Source: Reyranella sp.
Lineage (GTDB): Bacteria > Pseudomonadota > Alphaproteobacteria > Reyranellales > Reyranellaceae
Direction of reading: 5' to 3'
Assembly: GCF_004296935.1 (NCBI RefSeq)
Contig: NZ_SCVH01000126.1
Coordinates: 1 to 39,770, forward strand
DNA: 39,770 nt
A program made the position numbers and the translations under genes. Positions 23,237-31,459 of the stretch are shown piece by piece. The notes below the pieces were generated by a model that saw nothing but the letters and a program-made list of their open reading frames with translations, made no database searches and was not told the origin of the DNA. How positions within the stretch are numbered: the first letter of the stretch is position 1; every line of letters starts with the position of its first letter.

Positions 23237-24105
23237 TCACCTTTCAGCTCCTGCTCAACGCCACGGCGCTGGGCATGGCCTATGCGCTGGTGGCGCTGGG
23301 CTTCGTTCTCGCCCTGAACGCCGCCGGCGCCGTCAACTTCGCCCATGGAGATCTGGTTGTGCTGGGCGGCGCCGTCGCCGTGGCCGCCGGACAATCGACC
23401 GGCCTTGCCGCTCCATTGCTTCTGCCGCTGGTCGCCTTGACGCTCGGCGCCGCCGGCATCGTCGCGGCGCGGGTGGCGATCCTGCCGCTTGTTGCCCGAC
23501 CGCCGGAGGCCACTTTCGTCGCGACCATCGCACTTGCCGCCATCATCGAACACGGCCTCACCGTCGGCCTGGGGGCAGCACCTCGCACCGCACCGGCGCT
23601 GACCGGCAGCGGCTCGTTCGATATCGCGGGCGTGGCACTCGGCCGCCAGCCGCTCGCCATCGTCGTGGTTGGCAGCGTCCTGGTGGCAGGGGTCTGGTTT
23701 CTGCTCGAGCGCACGCAGACAGGACGGCGCATGCGTGCGGTCTCGTCCGACCGACACATGGCGCGCGCCGTCGGCATTCCCGTCGGTCGCTACATCATGC
23801 TGTCGCTGGCCTTGGCCGGCGCGCTGGCGGGGATCGCGGGGTTTCTGCTCGGGCACCAGTTCCTGGTGGCGCCGACGCAGGGTGCCGGCCACATGCTGAA
23901 GGCCTATATCGCCGTGGCGCTGGGCGGCTGGGGCAGCGTGCCGGGCGCGCTTCTGGGCGCTCTGGGTATCGGCTTCTTCGAGACTTTCGTGTCGGCGGGA
24001 TTTGGCGATGCCTGGGCATCGGCCGCACTCTACGTGGGTGTCCTCGTGGTTCTCGCGTTCCGGCCGCAGGGCCTGTTCGGCGAACCCGTGGGCCGGCGCG
24101 CCTGA
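23233..24105 (+). CDS. Branched-chain amino acid-type ABC transporter permease (LivH-like)
   Basis: This is a permease of about 290 residues with eight or so membrane segments. The LivH signature is visible: QLLLNATALGMAYALVALGF, then AGAVNFAHGDL and the coupling region RTQTGRRMRAVSSDRHMARAVGI, ending FRPQGLFGEPVG. The start is a problem. The homologous N-terminus begins at or before QLLLNA, but there is no ATG, GTG or TTG between the regA stop and that point. CTG at 23233 overlaps the TGA of regA and is the best choice. The next in-frame ATG is 23275, which would remove part of helix 1. GTG at 23140 would overlap regA by 97 bases. The fused LivM-LivG gene follows 1 base after the stop. Confidence 0.85.
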   Translation: MITFQLLLNATALGMAYALVALGFVLALNAAGAVNFAHGDLVVLGGAVAVAAGQSTGLAAPLLLPLVALTLGAAGIVAARVAILPLVARPPEATFVATIALAAIIEHGLTVGLGAAPRTAPALTGSGSFDIAGVALGRQPLAIVVVGSVLVAGVWFLLERTQTGRRMRAVSSDRHMARAVGIPVGRYIMLSLALAGALAGIAGFLLGHQFLVAPTQGAGHMLKAYIAVALGGWGSVPGALLGALGIGFFETFVSAGFGDAWASAALYVGVLVVLAFRPQGLFGEPVGRRA

Positions 24106-24106
24106 C

Positions 24107-25639
24107 ATGCGGCCCCTCGGCGCCTTCTGGCTGGCCGCTCTTCTTGCCCTCCCCATTTTTGCGCTGGCGGTCCTGCCGCCATTTGGCCAGCGCATGGTCA
24201 CGCTCGTCGGGATCTATGCGCTGATGGGCCTGGGCTATCAGCTCGTCTTTGGTCAACTCGGCGCGCTGAACCTGGCGCAAGGCGCCCTGTTCGGTGTCGG
24301 CGCCTATACCGCCGCGCTTGCGGCACCGATGCTGGGTGCGCTGGCGCTGCCGGTAGCGATCCTCGCGGCGGCCATCCCCGCGGCGGTCGTGGCCGGCCCG
24401 ATCCTGCGCTTGCAGTCGCATTATTTCGCACTCGCCACGTTGGCGCTCGCCTCGATCGTCAATCTCGTCGCGGTTCACGCCGAGAGCCTGACCGGTGGTG
24501 CCAACGGGATCTCGGGGTTCGTGTCCTCGCTGCCGCGGGGCCCTGTTCTGCTGGCGATGGTGTGGATCTGCCTGATCGCCGGCGTGCTGATCTACGCGCA
24601 ACTCTTTCGGGGCCGGTTGGGCGACGAGGCGCGCCTGTTGCGCGAGGCGCCCCTGATGGCGGCCACGCTGGGCATCGATGGGGGCCGATGGCGGCTTGCA
24701 GGGTTCGTCGTGGGCGCTGCCCTGGCCGGATTGGCGGGGGCCTTCTCGGCGGCGATCAGCGGCGTGGTGTCGCCCGACGTGACGGGCTTTTCGGTCATGG
24801 TGCTTTGCCTCACCTCCGTCGTCATCGGCGGTTCGCGGCATCCCATGGGCGCCGTGGTGGGCGCGCTGCTGGCCGTCTGCCTGCCTGAGATGCTGCGTGA
24901 TTTTCAGGACGCCTGGCTGCTGGTCTATGCCGTGGCGACGCTTGCCATCGTCCGATGGGCGCCGGGCGGCCTCGCCGAGTGGATCGACCGCCTGAGCGGG
25001 GCGCGATCGCCAGTGCCGCACAAGCCCGTGGTGCCGGAACGCTTGTTACCCGCGACAGGAGCGCAACGGCTCGTGCTCGACAATGTCGTCAAACGATTCG
25101 GCGGGGTGGACGCCCTGGCCGGCGTGTCCTTTGCCGTCGGGCGCGGCGAGATCGTCGGACTGATCGGGCCCAATGGCTCGGGCAAGACGACGCTGCTCAA
25201 TGTGATCGGTGGACTCGATCACGTCGACGGCGGTGCGATTACCCTGGACGATACGCATCTCGAGCACCTGCCGCCGCATGTCATCGCGCGGAAAGGTCTT
25301 GGCCGCACGTTTCAAACCCTGATGCTGGAGGGGGACACGCGTTCTGCCGATCTGGCGCGGGCCGTCTCGACCGGTGCCGCCTTCCTGCTGCTCGACGAGC
25401 CGGCGGCAGGGGCGACCGATCGAGAGCGTGGGCAACTCACCTCGTTGTTGCGCCGGTTGCGCGATGCCGGGCGGGGCGTCGTGATCGTCGACCATGACAT
25501 CGAACTGCTGACGCGCGTTTGCGACCGGCTGGTCTGCCTCGATCGCGGCAAGGTGATCGCGATCGGCGGACCCGCCGAGGTGCGCGCCGATCCCCGGGTG
25601 CGTGCAAGCTTTCTCGGGCTCGTGGAGGCTGCCGCGTGA
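24107..25639 (+). CDS. LivM-LivG fusion: ABC permease plus contracted ATPase
   Basis: This is a 510-residue protein. Residues 1-290 are a LivM permease (GLGYQLVFGQLGALNLAQGA, RLQSHYFALATLALA, GEAR-like coupling region, ending RWAPGGLAEWI). Residues 320-510 are a LivG ATPase with Walker A GPNGSGKT (354-361), Q-loop TFQ (403), Walker B LLLD plus E431 and H-loop H463. Only 27 residues separate the Q-loop from Walker B, where LivG normally has about 90. The helical subdomain and the LSGGQ/LSYGQ signature are absent, yet the frame continues straight into LARAV and LLLDEPAAG. It overlaps the LivF-like gene as GTGA. An ATPase lacking the signature is expected to be impaired at one of the two composite sites. 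Confidence 0.85.
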   Translation: MRPLGAFWLAALLALPIFALAVLPPFGQRMVTLVGIYALMGLGYQLVFGQLGALNLAQGALFGVGAYTAALAAPMLGALALPVAILAAAIPAAVVAGPILRLQSHYFALATLALASIVNLVAVHAESLTGGANGISGFVSSLPRGPVLLAMVWICLIAGVLIYAQLFRGRLGDEARLLREAPLMAATLGIDGGRWRLAGFVVGAALAGLAGAFSAAISGVVSPDVTGFSVMVLCLTSVVIGGSRHPMGAVVGALLAVCLPEMLRDFQDAWLLVYAVATLAIVRWAPGGLAEWIDRLSGARSPVPHKPVVPERLLPATGAQRLVLDNVVKRFGGVDALAGVSFAVGRGEIVGLIGPNGSGKTTLLNVIGGLDHVDGGAITLDDTHLEHLPPHVIARKGLGRTFQTLMLEGDTRSADLARAVSTGAAFLLLDEPAAGATDRERGQLTSLLRRLRDAGRGVVIVDHDIELLTRVCDRLVCLDRGKVIAIGGPAEVRADPRVRASFLGLVEAAA

Positions 25640-26298
25640 GCGCGGCCGTGCTGGAAATCGGGGGCCTCGCCGTCAACGCGGGCGAGATCGTGGCTCTGCT
25701 GGGCGGCAATGGCGCCGGCAAGACGTCGCTGCTCGAGGCGATCCTGGGCTTCCGGTCGACGCCGGAACCGGTCTCGCTTTTCGGCCAGGACGCCTCCGCT
25801 CTGACGGTCGAGCAGCGCGTGGCGCTGGGCGTGGGCTACGTGCCCGAGGGCCGGCGTGTGTTTGCCGGCCTCACCGTGCGCGAGAATCTCGAGGCGTCGT
25901 CGACGGCGCCTGCCTCCGAGCGTCGCCGTCGGGTCGAAGAGATGCTGGTCCTGTTTCCGATGCTGGGCGAACGCCCCGAGGCGCGCGCCTGGCTGCTGTC
26001 GGGTGGCCAGCAGCAGATGCTGGCTCTCGCGCGAGCGCTGATGAACAGGCCGCGTCTGTTGCTGATGGACGAGCCGACCCTGGGACTTGCACCGCTCGTC
26101 GTCGCCGATCTCCTGCGGCGGTTGCCGCAGATGGCGGCCGGCGGCATGGCGATCCTGCTGGCCGAGCAACGCGCAGCGCTGGCGCTCGGTACGGCGAGCC
26201 GGGGCGTGGTGCTGAGCCGTGGGCGGATCGTTCTTGCAGGATCCGCCGCCGAACTCGCGGCTGATCCGGCACTCGCCGATCTGATGGCGGGCGGCTGA
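25636..26298 (+). CDS. LivF-like ABC transporter ATPase, shortened N-terminus
   Basis: This is a 220-residue ATPase. Walker A is GGNGAGKT (23-30), the signature LSGGQ lies at 121-125, and Walker B LLLMDE has D145/E146. VGYVPEGRRVFAGLTV is diagnostic of LivF. The N-terminal strands are compressed: LEIGGLAVNAGEIVALLG lacks about 15 residues, including the aromatic (A-loop) residue that normally stacks on the adenine. The start is GTG at 25636, overlapping the TGA of the fusion gene. Only this subunit retains a canonical signature. Together with LivH-like and LivM-LivG proteins it would form an importer, but no solute-binding protein is encoded here. Confidence 0.87.
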   Translation: MSAAVLEIGGLAVNAGEIVALLGGNGAGKTSLLEAILGFRSTPEPVSLFGQDASALTVEQRVALGVGYVPEGRRVFAGLTVRENLEASSTAPASERRRRVEEMLVLFPMLGERPEARAWLLSGGQQQMLALARALMNRPRLLLMDEPTLGLAPLVVADLLRRLPQMAAGGMAILLAEQRAALALGTASRGVVLSRGRIVLAGSAAELAADPALADLMAGG

Positions 26299-26312
26299 CC
26301 CGCCGCGTGGTC

Positions 26313-27617
26313 TCAGGCCCGTCTATTGGCGGCGTTCCAATAGTGCTCGAGATTGGCGATCAAGGCTGGGCTGAAATGGCAGTAAGCCTGTTCGCGGGCA
26401 TAGAGCGCGGCATAGCGACGGAACTTGTCGATTGGCTCAACGGCGAGGCGCAGCGCCCGGCGATTGCCGATCGCGCCCACGACGCCCGAGCCGGTCAGTC
26501 GCTCGACGGCGTGGTCGATGGTGCGGTCGACGGCATCGGGCTCCACAACCTCGTCGCAGATCAGCCGGCCCTCCGCTGAATCGCACTCGAAGCGGCGCTC
26601 GTACATGATCGCCTGACGGGCCATGCGGTCGCCGATGAAGCGCGCCAGCCTGAGGTTCGCCATCGCCGGGATGATGCCTTCCTTGCGCGCCGGCAGGGTC
26701 ATGTAGGCATCGCGGGCGGCGATGTTGAAGTCGGTGGCGAGCAGAATCTGGCAGCCGCCGCCGATGGCGAAGGTATCGACCGCCGAGATCCAGAGCTTTT
26801 CGATCGAATCGCCCGAGACCTCGTCGGGCGCCACGTCGGGCCGCGCCAGGCCGCGGGTCATCTTGTTCACGAATCCCATGTCGCGGATCAGGAACCACAG
26901 GAAGGGGATCTTGCCGTAGTAGAGATGCGTGAGATTGATGCCGGCATTGAAGACACGACGGCCGGCGTACTTGCCCTCGGGCACGTAGTCGCCGCGCAGC
27001 ACCGCGACCTGGCTGTGCGGATCGAGGGTGCAAACATCGGCGCCGATCTCGGTCGACGACTGGGTCGAAAGGTCCTCCGAGTTGAGGAAACGCGGGTTGG
27101 ACAGCAGCAGCACAGCCGCCTTGCCCTGGCGTTCGACCTTGGCCGTGCCGAGATCGAGCCGGCCATCGCGCAGGAACTTGGCGAGCGCATCGGCGGATTC
27201 TTCGCGCGGTAGCAGCATGGTGTGGCAGAGATGCAGCCCGCAGGCGGAATCGGCGAGGAACTGGTTGAAAAGGATGCCCTGGTCGACTTCCACGCCTTCC
27301 TTCTCCGACTGACGCAGCTCCGATTCGGCGGCGACCTCGGCCCGCGTCGGCACCAGGCCGGGCACGATCTCGGCAGCATCATAGACCAGGCGCTCGATGC
27401 GCACGAACTTCCGCCGTCCGTCGGTCAGCCGGTCGTAGAGCGTGCGGGCATGCGTGCGCAGGAACAGGAACCGGGCTTCGCGGGCGGCCAGCTTGAGCGT
27501 TTCGTTCGGCTGCTTGTCCAGTTGTGCCCTGGCATGGCGCCAATAGGCGGAGAAGGCGGCCACGTCGGCCGCAAAGTCGCCGTTGGTCGCGACCGGCGCC
27601 GAAATCACCGCATCCAT
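26313..27617 (-). CDS. DpgC-like crotonase-fold protein (cofactor-free dioxygenase family)
   Basis: This is a 434-residue crotonase-superfamily protein. It has the long N-terminal helical domain (about 1-190) characteristic of DpgC, 3,5-dihydroxyphenylacetyl-CoA 1,2-dioxygenase of glycopeptide antibiotic pathways, a metal- and cofactor-independent oxygenase. The crotonase core shows VFNAGINLTHL (oxyanion), EKLWISAVDTFAIGGGCQILLATDFNIAA and LPARKEGIIPAMANLRLARFIGDR, which align with DpgC as I remember it. The length also matches. No DpgA/B/D partners (polyketide synthase, hydratases) are near, so it probably acts on another arylacetyl- or acyl-CoA. An ordinary enoyl-CoA hydratase would be about 260 residues. 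It is convergent with the LivF gene. Confidence 0.82.
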   Translation of the reverse strand: MDAVISAPVATNGDFAADVAAFSAYWRHARAQLDKQPNETLKLAAREARFLFLRTHARTLYDRLTDGRRKFVRIERLVYDAAEIVPGLVPTRAEVAAESELRQSEKEGVEVDQGILFNQFLADSACGLHLCHTMLLPREESADALAKFLRDGRLDLGTAKVERQGKAAVLLLSNPRFLNSEDLSTQSSTEIGADVCTLDPHSQVAVLRGDYVPEGKYAGRRVFNAGINLTHLYYGKIPFLWFLIRDMGFVNKMTRGLARPDVAPDEVSGDSIEKLWISAVDTFAIGGGCQILLATDFNIAARDAYMTLPARKEGIIPAMANLRLARFIGDRMARQAIMYERRFECDSAEGRLICDEVVEPDAVDRTIDHAVERLTGSGVVGAIGNRRALRLAVEPIDKFRRYAALYAREQAYCHFSPALIANLEHYWNAANRRA

Positions 27618-27644
27618 GTAGAGGTTCCTGCCTAGAACAAATTT

Positions 27645-27719
<75 letters not shown>

Positions 27720-27776
27720 GTCGCCGGCATTCTAGCTCGCGGTTGCGCCGCAGGTCCAATCGTGTATCTGAAACCG

Positions 27777-28934
27777 ATGCTGGATGAAGTCCTGACCGCC
27801 GAGGAACGCGCTGTCGTGGCGCGCGCCAAGGCCTTCGCCGAGGCCCACGTTGCTCCCAATGCCGCACGCTGGGAATGGGAGCGGCGCTATCCGCTGGAGA
27901 CGATCGAGGCGGCCTGTGCCGCAGGGCTGAACACGATCGAGCTCGCGAAGCAGCATGGCGGGCAGGGACTCTCCTTCTCCTGCAAGCTGCGGGCTTTCGA
28001 GGAAATCGCGCGGCATGATTTCGCCTTCGCCTTCGCGCTGATCAACCATCACAACGCCTGCACCCGCTTTGCCCGCGACGGCCAGCCGGGCCAGGTCGCG
28101 CGTCTCTTGCCGCGGATGATCGCGGGCGACCTGATCGGTTGCGCCGGCTTGAGCGAGCCCGGCGTCGGCAGCGATTTCGGCGGCCTCGAAATGTCGGCGG
28201 TGCGTGTCGAGGGCGGCTGGAAGCTGAACGGCGCCAAGGCCTGGATCACCAATGCCGCCGTGGCGGGCCTGTCGGTGGCCTACGCCCAGACCGACAAGAG
28301 CCAAGGCTATCGCGGCATCGCCTGCTTTGCCATCGAAGCGGACAGACCAGGCTTTGAGCGCGACAAGCCGTTCGAGTTGCATGGCGGCCACGCCATCGGC
28401 GTCGGCGGCTTCCGCCTGGTCGACTATTTTGCGCCCGACGAGGCGGTGCTGCACGAGCCGGGCAAGGCCTTCAAGGCAGCCCTCGCCGGCATCAACGGCG
28501 CCCGCGCCTATGTCGCGGCCATGTGCTGCGGCATGCTGCAGGCCTCGCTCGAAACGGCGGTGCGCTACACCCAGCAGCGCCAGACCTTCGGCCGGCCGGT
28601 GCTCGATCATCAGGGCGTGCGCTGGAAGCTGGTCGATGCTGCGACCGATCTCGAGGCCGCGCGGCTCCTTACCTACCGCGCCGCCCGCCTGATCGACGAG
28701 GGCGCCGATGCCGTGCTGCCGGCGGCCTATGCCAAGAAGTTCGCCACCGACATGGCGGTCAATCGCATCGCCGACTGCATCCAGGCGATGGGCGCCAACG
28801 GCTTGCGCGCCGAGTATCCGCTGGCGCGCCACCTCGCCGGCGCCAAGATCGCGGCCTACACCGACGGCTCGATCGAGATGATGAACGAGCGCATCGGCGC
28901 CGGCCTGCCCGCGGTGTTCGGCCTGCCTGCGTAA
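27777..28934 (+). CDS. Acyl-CoA dehydrogenase family protein
   Basis: This is a 385-residue flavoprotein of the acyl-CoA dehydrogenase fold. It has an N-terminal helical domain, a beta domain with GCAGLSEPGVGSDFGGL and GWKLNGAKAWITNA (FAD/substrate contacts), and a C-terminal helical domain with QRQTFGRPVLDHQGVRW. The usual catalytic Glu site near the C-terminus (Y-E-G-T) reads YTDGSIEM, placing Asp (D363) at the base position. The alternative helix-G Glu of isovaleryl-type enzymes is not evident (NGARAYVAA). It may therefore have an unusual reaction or be a related desaturase or nitroalkane-type enzyme. It starts at ATG 27777. Its stop is contiguous with the convergent PLP-enzyme stop at 28935. 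Confidence 0.87.
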   Translation: MLDEVLTAEERAVVARAKAFAEAHVAPNAARWEWERRYPLETIEAACAAGLNTIELAKQHGGQGLSFSCKLRAFEEIARHDFAFAFALINHHNACTRFARDGQPGQVARLLPRMIAGDLIGCAGLSEPGVGSDFGGLEMSAVRVEGGWKLNGAKAWITNAAVAGLSVAYAQTDKSQGYRGIACFAIEADRPGFERDKPFELHGGHAIGVGGFRLVDYFAPDEAVLHEPGKAFKAALAGINGARAYVAAMCCGMLQASLETAVRYTQQRQTFGRPVLDHQGVRWKLVDAATDLEAARLLTYRAARLIDEGADAVLPAAYAKKFATDMAVNRIADCIQAMGANGLRAEYPLARHLAGAKIAAYTDGSIEMMNERIGAGLPAVFGLPA

Positions 28935-30089
28935 TCAGGCGTTGTCGGCGCGCCTGAGCGCCTGGTCGAGATCGTCGAACAGATCGCCGCTGTCCTCGAC
29001 GCCCACCGACAGGCGCAGGAGATCGGGCGGGCAGGGCGTGCCCGGGCCTTCGATGCTGGCGCGATGCTCGATCAGGCTTTCGACGCCGCCGAGCGACGTC
29101 GCACGTTTCCACAGCGCCACGCGCGCCGCGGTAGCGATGGCGGCCCGTTCGCCGCCCTTGATGCGCACCGACAGCATGCCGCCGAAGCCGCCTGTCATCT
29201 GCTTGCGCGAGACTGCGTGCCCCGCAAACGACGGCAGGCCGGGATAGAGCACTTCGCTCACCATCGGATGGGCCGCCAGCCGCTCGGCGAGCGACTGTGC
29301 CGAGCGGCAGGCCCAGTCGACGCGCGGGAACAGCGTGCGCATGCCGCGCATCAGCAGCCACGCCTCGGTCTGGCCCAGGATCGTGCCGAGCTGGGCGCGG
29401 ATCGTGCGCAGCTTCGCCCAATGGGCGTCGTCGCGGGCGCCGACCAGCGCGCCGGCAATGATGTCGGAGTGTCCGTTCAGGTACTTGGTCGCCGAATGCA
29501 TGACGATGTCGGCGCCGAACTCGATCGGCCGCGTCAGCACCGGTGTTGCCACCGTGGAGTCGACGCCGAGCAGGGCCCCGGCGCGATGGGCGATGTCGGC
29601 GGCGGCCGCGATGTCGGTCACGCTCCAGGTCGGGTTGGCCGGCGTCTCGATCCACACCAGCTTGGTGACGCCCGGCCGGACGGCGGCGGCGATGGCGTCG
29701 GTCCGGTCGGCGTCGACGAACTCGACTTTCAGGCCCCAGTGGGTGGCGAAGGTCGCCAGCCAGTTGCGCAGCGACCAGTACATGACCTTGGGAACGACGA
29801 CATGGTCGCCGGGGGCGAGTGCGAGGAAGCACGCGGTCGCCGCACTCATGCCCGAGGAGAAGACCAGCGCCTTGGGCCCGCCTTCGAGCGCCGCCAGGGT
29901 CGCCTCGGCCTGGTCGAAGGTCGGATTGTCGGCGCGGGCATAGATCCTGCCCGAGCTGTAGCCGTTGTCCTCGTCGCGCAGATAGGTGCTCGCCATGTGG
30001 ATGGGCGGCACCACGGCCTTGGTGACCGGGTCGATCCAGCCCATGGCCTGGGCGGCGAGGGAAGCGGCGGTGAATTTCCTGTCTGTCAT
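28935..30089 (-). CDS. Cys/Met metabolism PLP-dependent enzyme (cystathionine gamma-synthase/beta-lyase type)
   Basis: This is a 384-residue fold-type I PLP enzyme of the trans-sulfuration family. Visible are the PLP-phosphate region YSSGRIYARADNPT, SSGMSAATACFLALAPGDH, the strand KLVWIETPANPTWSVTDIAA and the PLP lysine in HSATKYLNGHSD (K202), followed by SLGGVESLIEHRASI near the C-terminus. These residues cover the family's cofactor and active-site arginine/tyrosine sites. Whether it is MetB, MetC or a sulfhydrylase cannot be fixed from the motif alone. It is transcribed divergently from the TetR-type gene at 30278. Confidence 0.9.
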   Translation of the reverse strand: MTDRKFTAASLAAQAMGWIDPVTKAVVPPIHMASTYLRDEDNGYSSGRIYARADNPTFDQAEATLAALEGGPKALVFSSGMSAATACFLALAPGDHVVVPKVMYWSLRNWLATFATHWGLKVEFVDADRTDAIAAAVRPGVTKLVWIETPANPTWSVTDIAAAADIAHRAGALLGVDSTVATPVLTRPIEFGADIVMHSATKYLNGHSDIIAGALVGARDDAHWAKLRTIRAQLGTILGQTEAWLLMRGMRTLFPRVDWACRSAQSLAERLAAHPMVSEVLYPGLPSFAGHAVSRKQMTGGFGGMLSVRIKGGERAAIATAARVALWKRATSLGGVESLIEHRASIEGPGTPCPPDLLRLSVGVEDSGDLFDDLDQALRRADNA

Positions 30090-30277
30090 CGGTACACCGG
30101 GACCTTACGAATGGCTTACATGGGTGGTTATTTAATTGCGAATCAGCGGGTTGTCTTCGCAAGCTCCTTGGTATCCGCTGCCTGCAACACCGTTGATACA
30201 TCAAAGCGTGCTGCCGGTCCCTGCCCAAGGCGAACGGCGGCGCATCCGTGGCGACGGCGACAAGGCAGGGGGCTCGA

Positions 30278-30907
30278 ATGGAAGTCGAAGTTCTGAATCG
30301 GCAAGTGCTGTCGCATCCGGTGGTGAACGGCAGCCGCGTGGCGCGGACCCGTGAGGCCATCATCGCGTCGGCCTTGGCGCTGGCCGAGACGGGAGACGTC
30401 GCGCCGATCGTGCGTGATATCGCCAGGATGGCGGGTGTTTCGGCGCGCACCGTGTTTCAGCATTTTGCCGATACGGCCGAGCTCTATGTCGCCGTTCTCG
30501 ACCGCGTGTTCGCCACCGGTTTCGGCGACATGGCGGAGCCGGGTGCGGCGTCGTCGCTGGAGGGCCGCGTCCAGCTCGTCGTCGATCGGGCTGCCGACCG
30601 CTATGAGCGGTTGCTGCCGATGTGGACATTCGTCGAGACCCTGCAGCGTCGGTCGCCGGCCGCCGCCGACATGATCGCGCAGGTCTACGCGACCAACCAG
30701 GCCAACCTTGCGCGCTGGTTCGACCGGGAGCTGGCGGGACTTCCCGTCGAGCAGCGCGGGCGGGCGCTGAATGCGCTTGCCCTGGCACTCGCGCCCGAGA
30801 GCTGGGTCGTCCTGCGCCAGCGGCTCGGCCTCACGGTCGAACGGGCGCGCGACGAGCTGCGCTTCGTCATGGCCGCAGCCTTTGTTGGCGCTGCGGCCCG
30901 CCGCTAG
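30278..30907 (+). CDS. TetR-family transcriptional regulator
   Basis: This is a 209-residue TetR-type regulator. The DNA-binding domain is VARTREAIIASALALAETG, then VRDIARMAGVSARTVFQHFADTAELYVAVLD, with the family-typical TVFQHF ending. The C-terminal helical domain covers about 80-205. The ATG at 30278 has an AGGCAGGGGG ribosome site; GTG at 30248 is possible and would add ten residues. It is divergent from the PLP enzyme across a 188-base gap. That gap includes an AT-rich patch near 30128-30140 but no clear palindromic operator. Its target is not evident from the sequence. Confidence 0.87.
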   Translation: MEVEVLNRQVLSHPVVNGSRVARTREAIIASALALAETGDVAPIVRDIARMAGVSARTVFQHFADTAELYVAVLDRVFATGFGDMAEPGAASSLEGRVQLVVDRAADRYERLLPMWTFVETLQRRSPAAADMIAQVYATNQANLARWFDRELAGLPVEQRGRALNALALALAPESWVVLRQRLGLTVERARDELRFVMAAAFVGAAARR

Positions 30908-30916
30908 CGCCCGCCC

Positions 30917-31459
30917 CTAGCGGACGCCGCTGGCTCCGGTCCGCCGCGCCAGTTCCTCGAGGGCGGGGTCGCGCAGCCCGAGTTCGCGCAGATGGGCAAC
31001 CGTGTTGCGCAGATAGGCAACATTGGTGCCGGTCGCGCCGCGGCCGCCCCGCACCAGGGCCACCGCCTTCGCGGTCGGCAGCTTGCCGGCGAATTGCCGG
31101 TGCTGGCGATCGGCGAGATAGACCAGCGCCTCGACCAAGCGTCCGTCGTGCAGATGGATCGGCCGGACCTCTTCGGTGTAGACGCCGTCGTTGTCGATCT
31201 CGCGCGTCCGCAGATAGCGGCGCACGGCGTCGTAGCCGGCGCGCGGCAGGCGATGGGCGAGGCCGCGGCAGGCGCCGCCCGGCAGCAGGCCCAGGATCAG
31301 GCCGGGCTTCCTGGGCGTGCCGCGATAGTGCTCGGAGTAGATGCAGAAGGCGCGGTGCCAGCCGTGCAGGCGGGCGGCCTGCGTCTCGGGCGCCGCGAAG
31401 CCCGGGTTCCACATCAGCGAGCCATAGGCAAAGACCCAGAAGGGCTTCTGCGTGCTCAC
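30917..31459 (-). CDS. Gamma-glutamylcyclotransferase (ChaC-like)
   Basis: This is a 180-residue cyclotransferase-fold protein. The ChaC motif FAYGSLMWNPGF appears near the N-terminus (residues about 8-19) and forms the gamma-glutamyl-binding loop. ChaC-type enzymes split glutathione into 5-oxoproline and Cys-Gly. The C-terminal half, YTEEVRPIHLHDGRLVEALVYLADRQ, is typical of the family. The start is GTG at 31459, overlapping the tyrA stop as GTGA, so it is coupled to the aromatic cluster. I see no regulatory site of its own. Confidence 0.88.
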   Translation of the reverse strand: MSTQKPFWVFAYGSLMWNPGFAAPETQAARLHGWHRAFCIYSEHYRGTPRKPGLILGLLPGGACRGLAHRLPRAGYDAVRRYLRTREIDNDGVYTEEVRPIHLHDGRLVEALVYLADRQHRQFAGKLPTAKAVALVRGGRGATGTNVAYLRNTVAHLRELGLRDPALEELARRTGASGVR

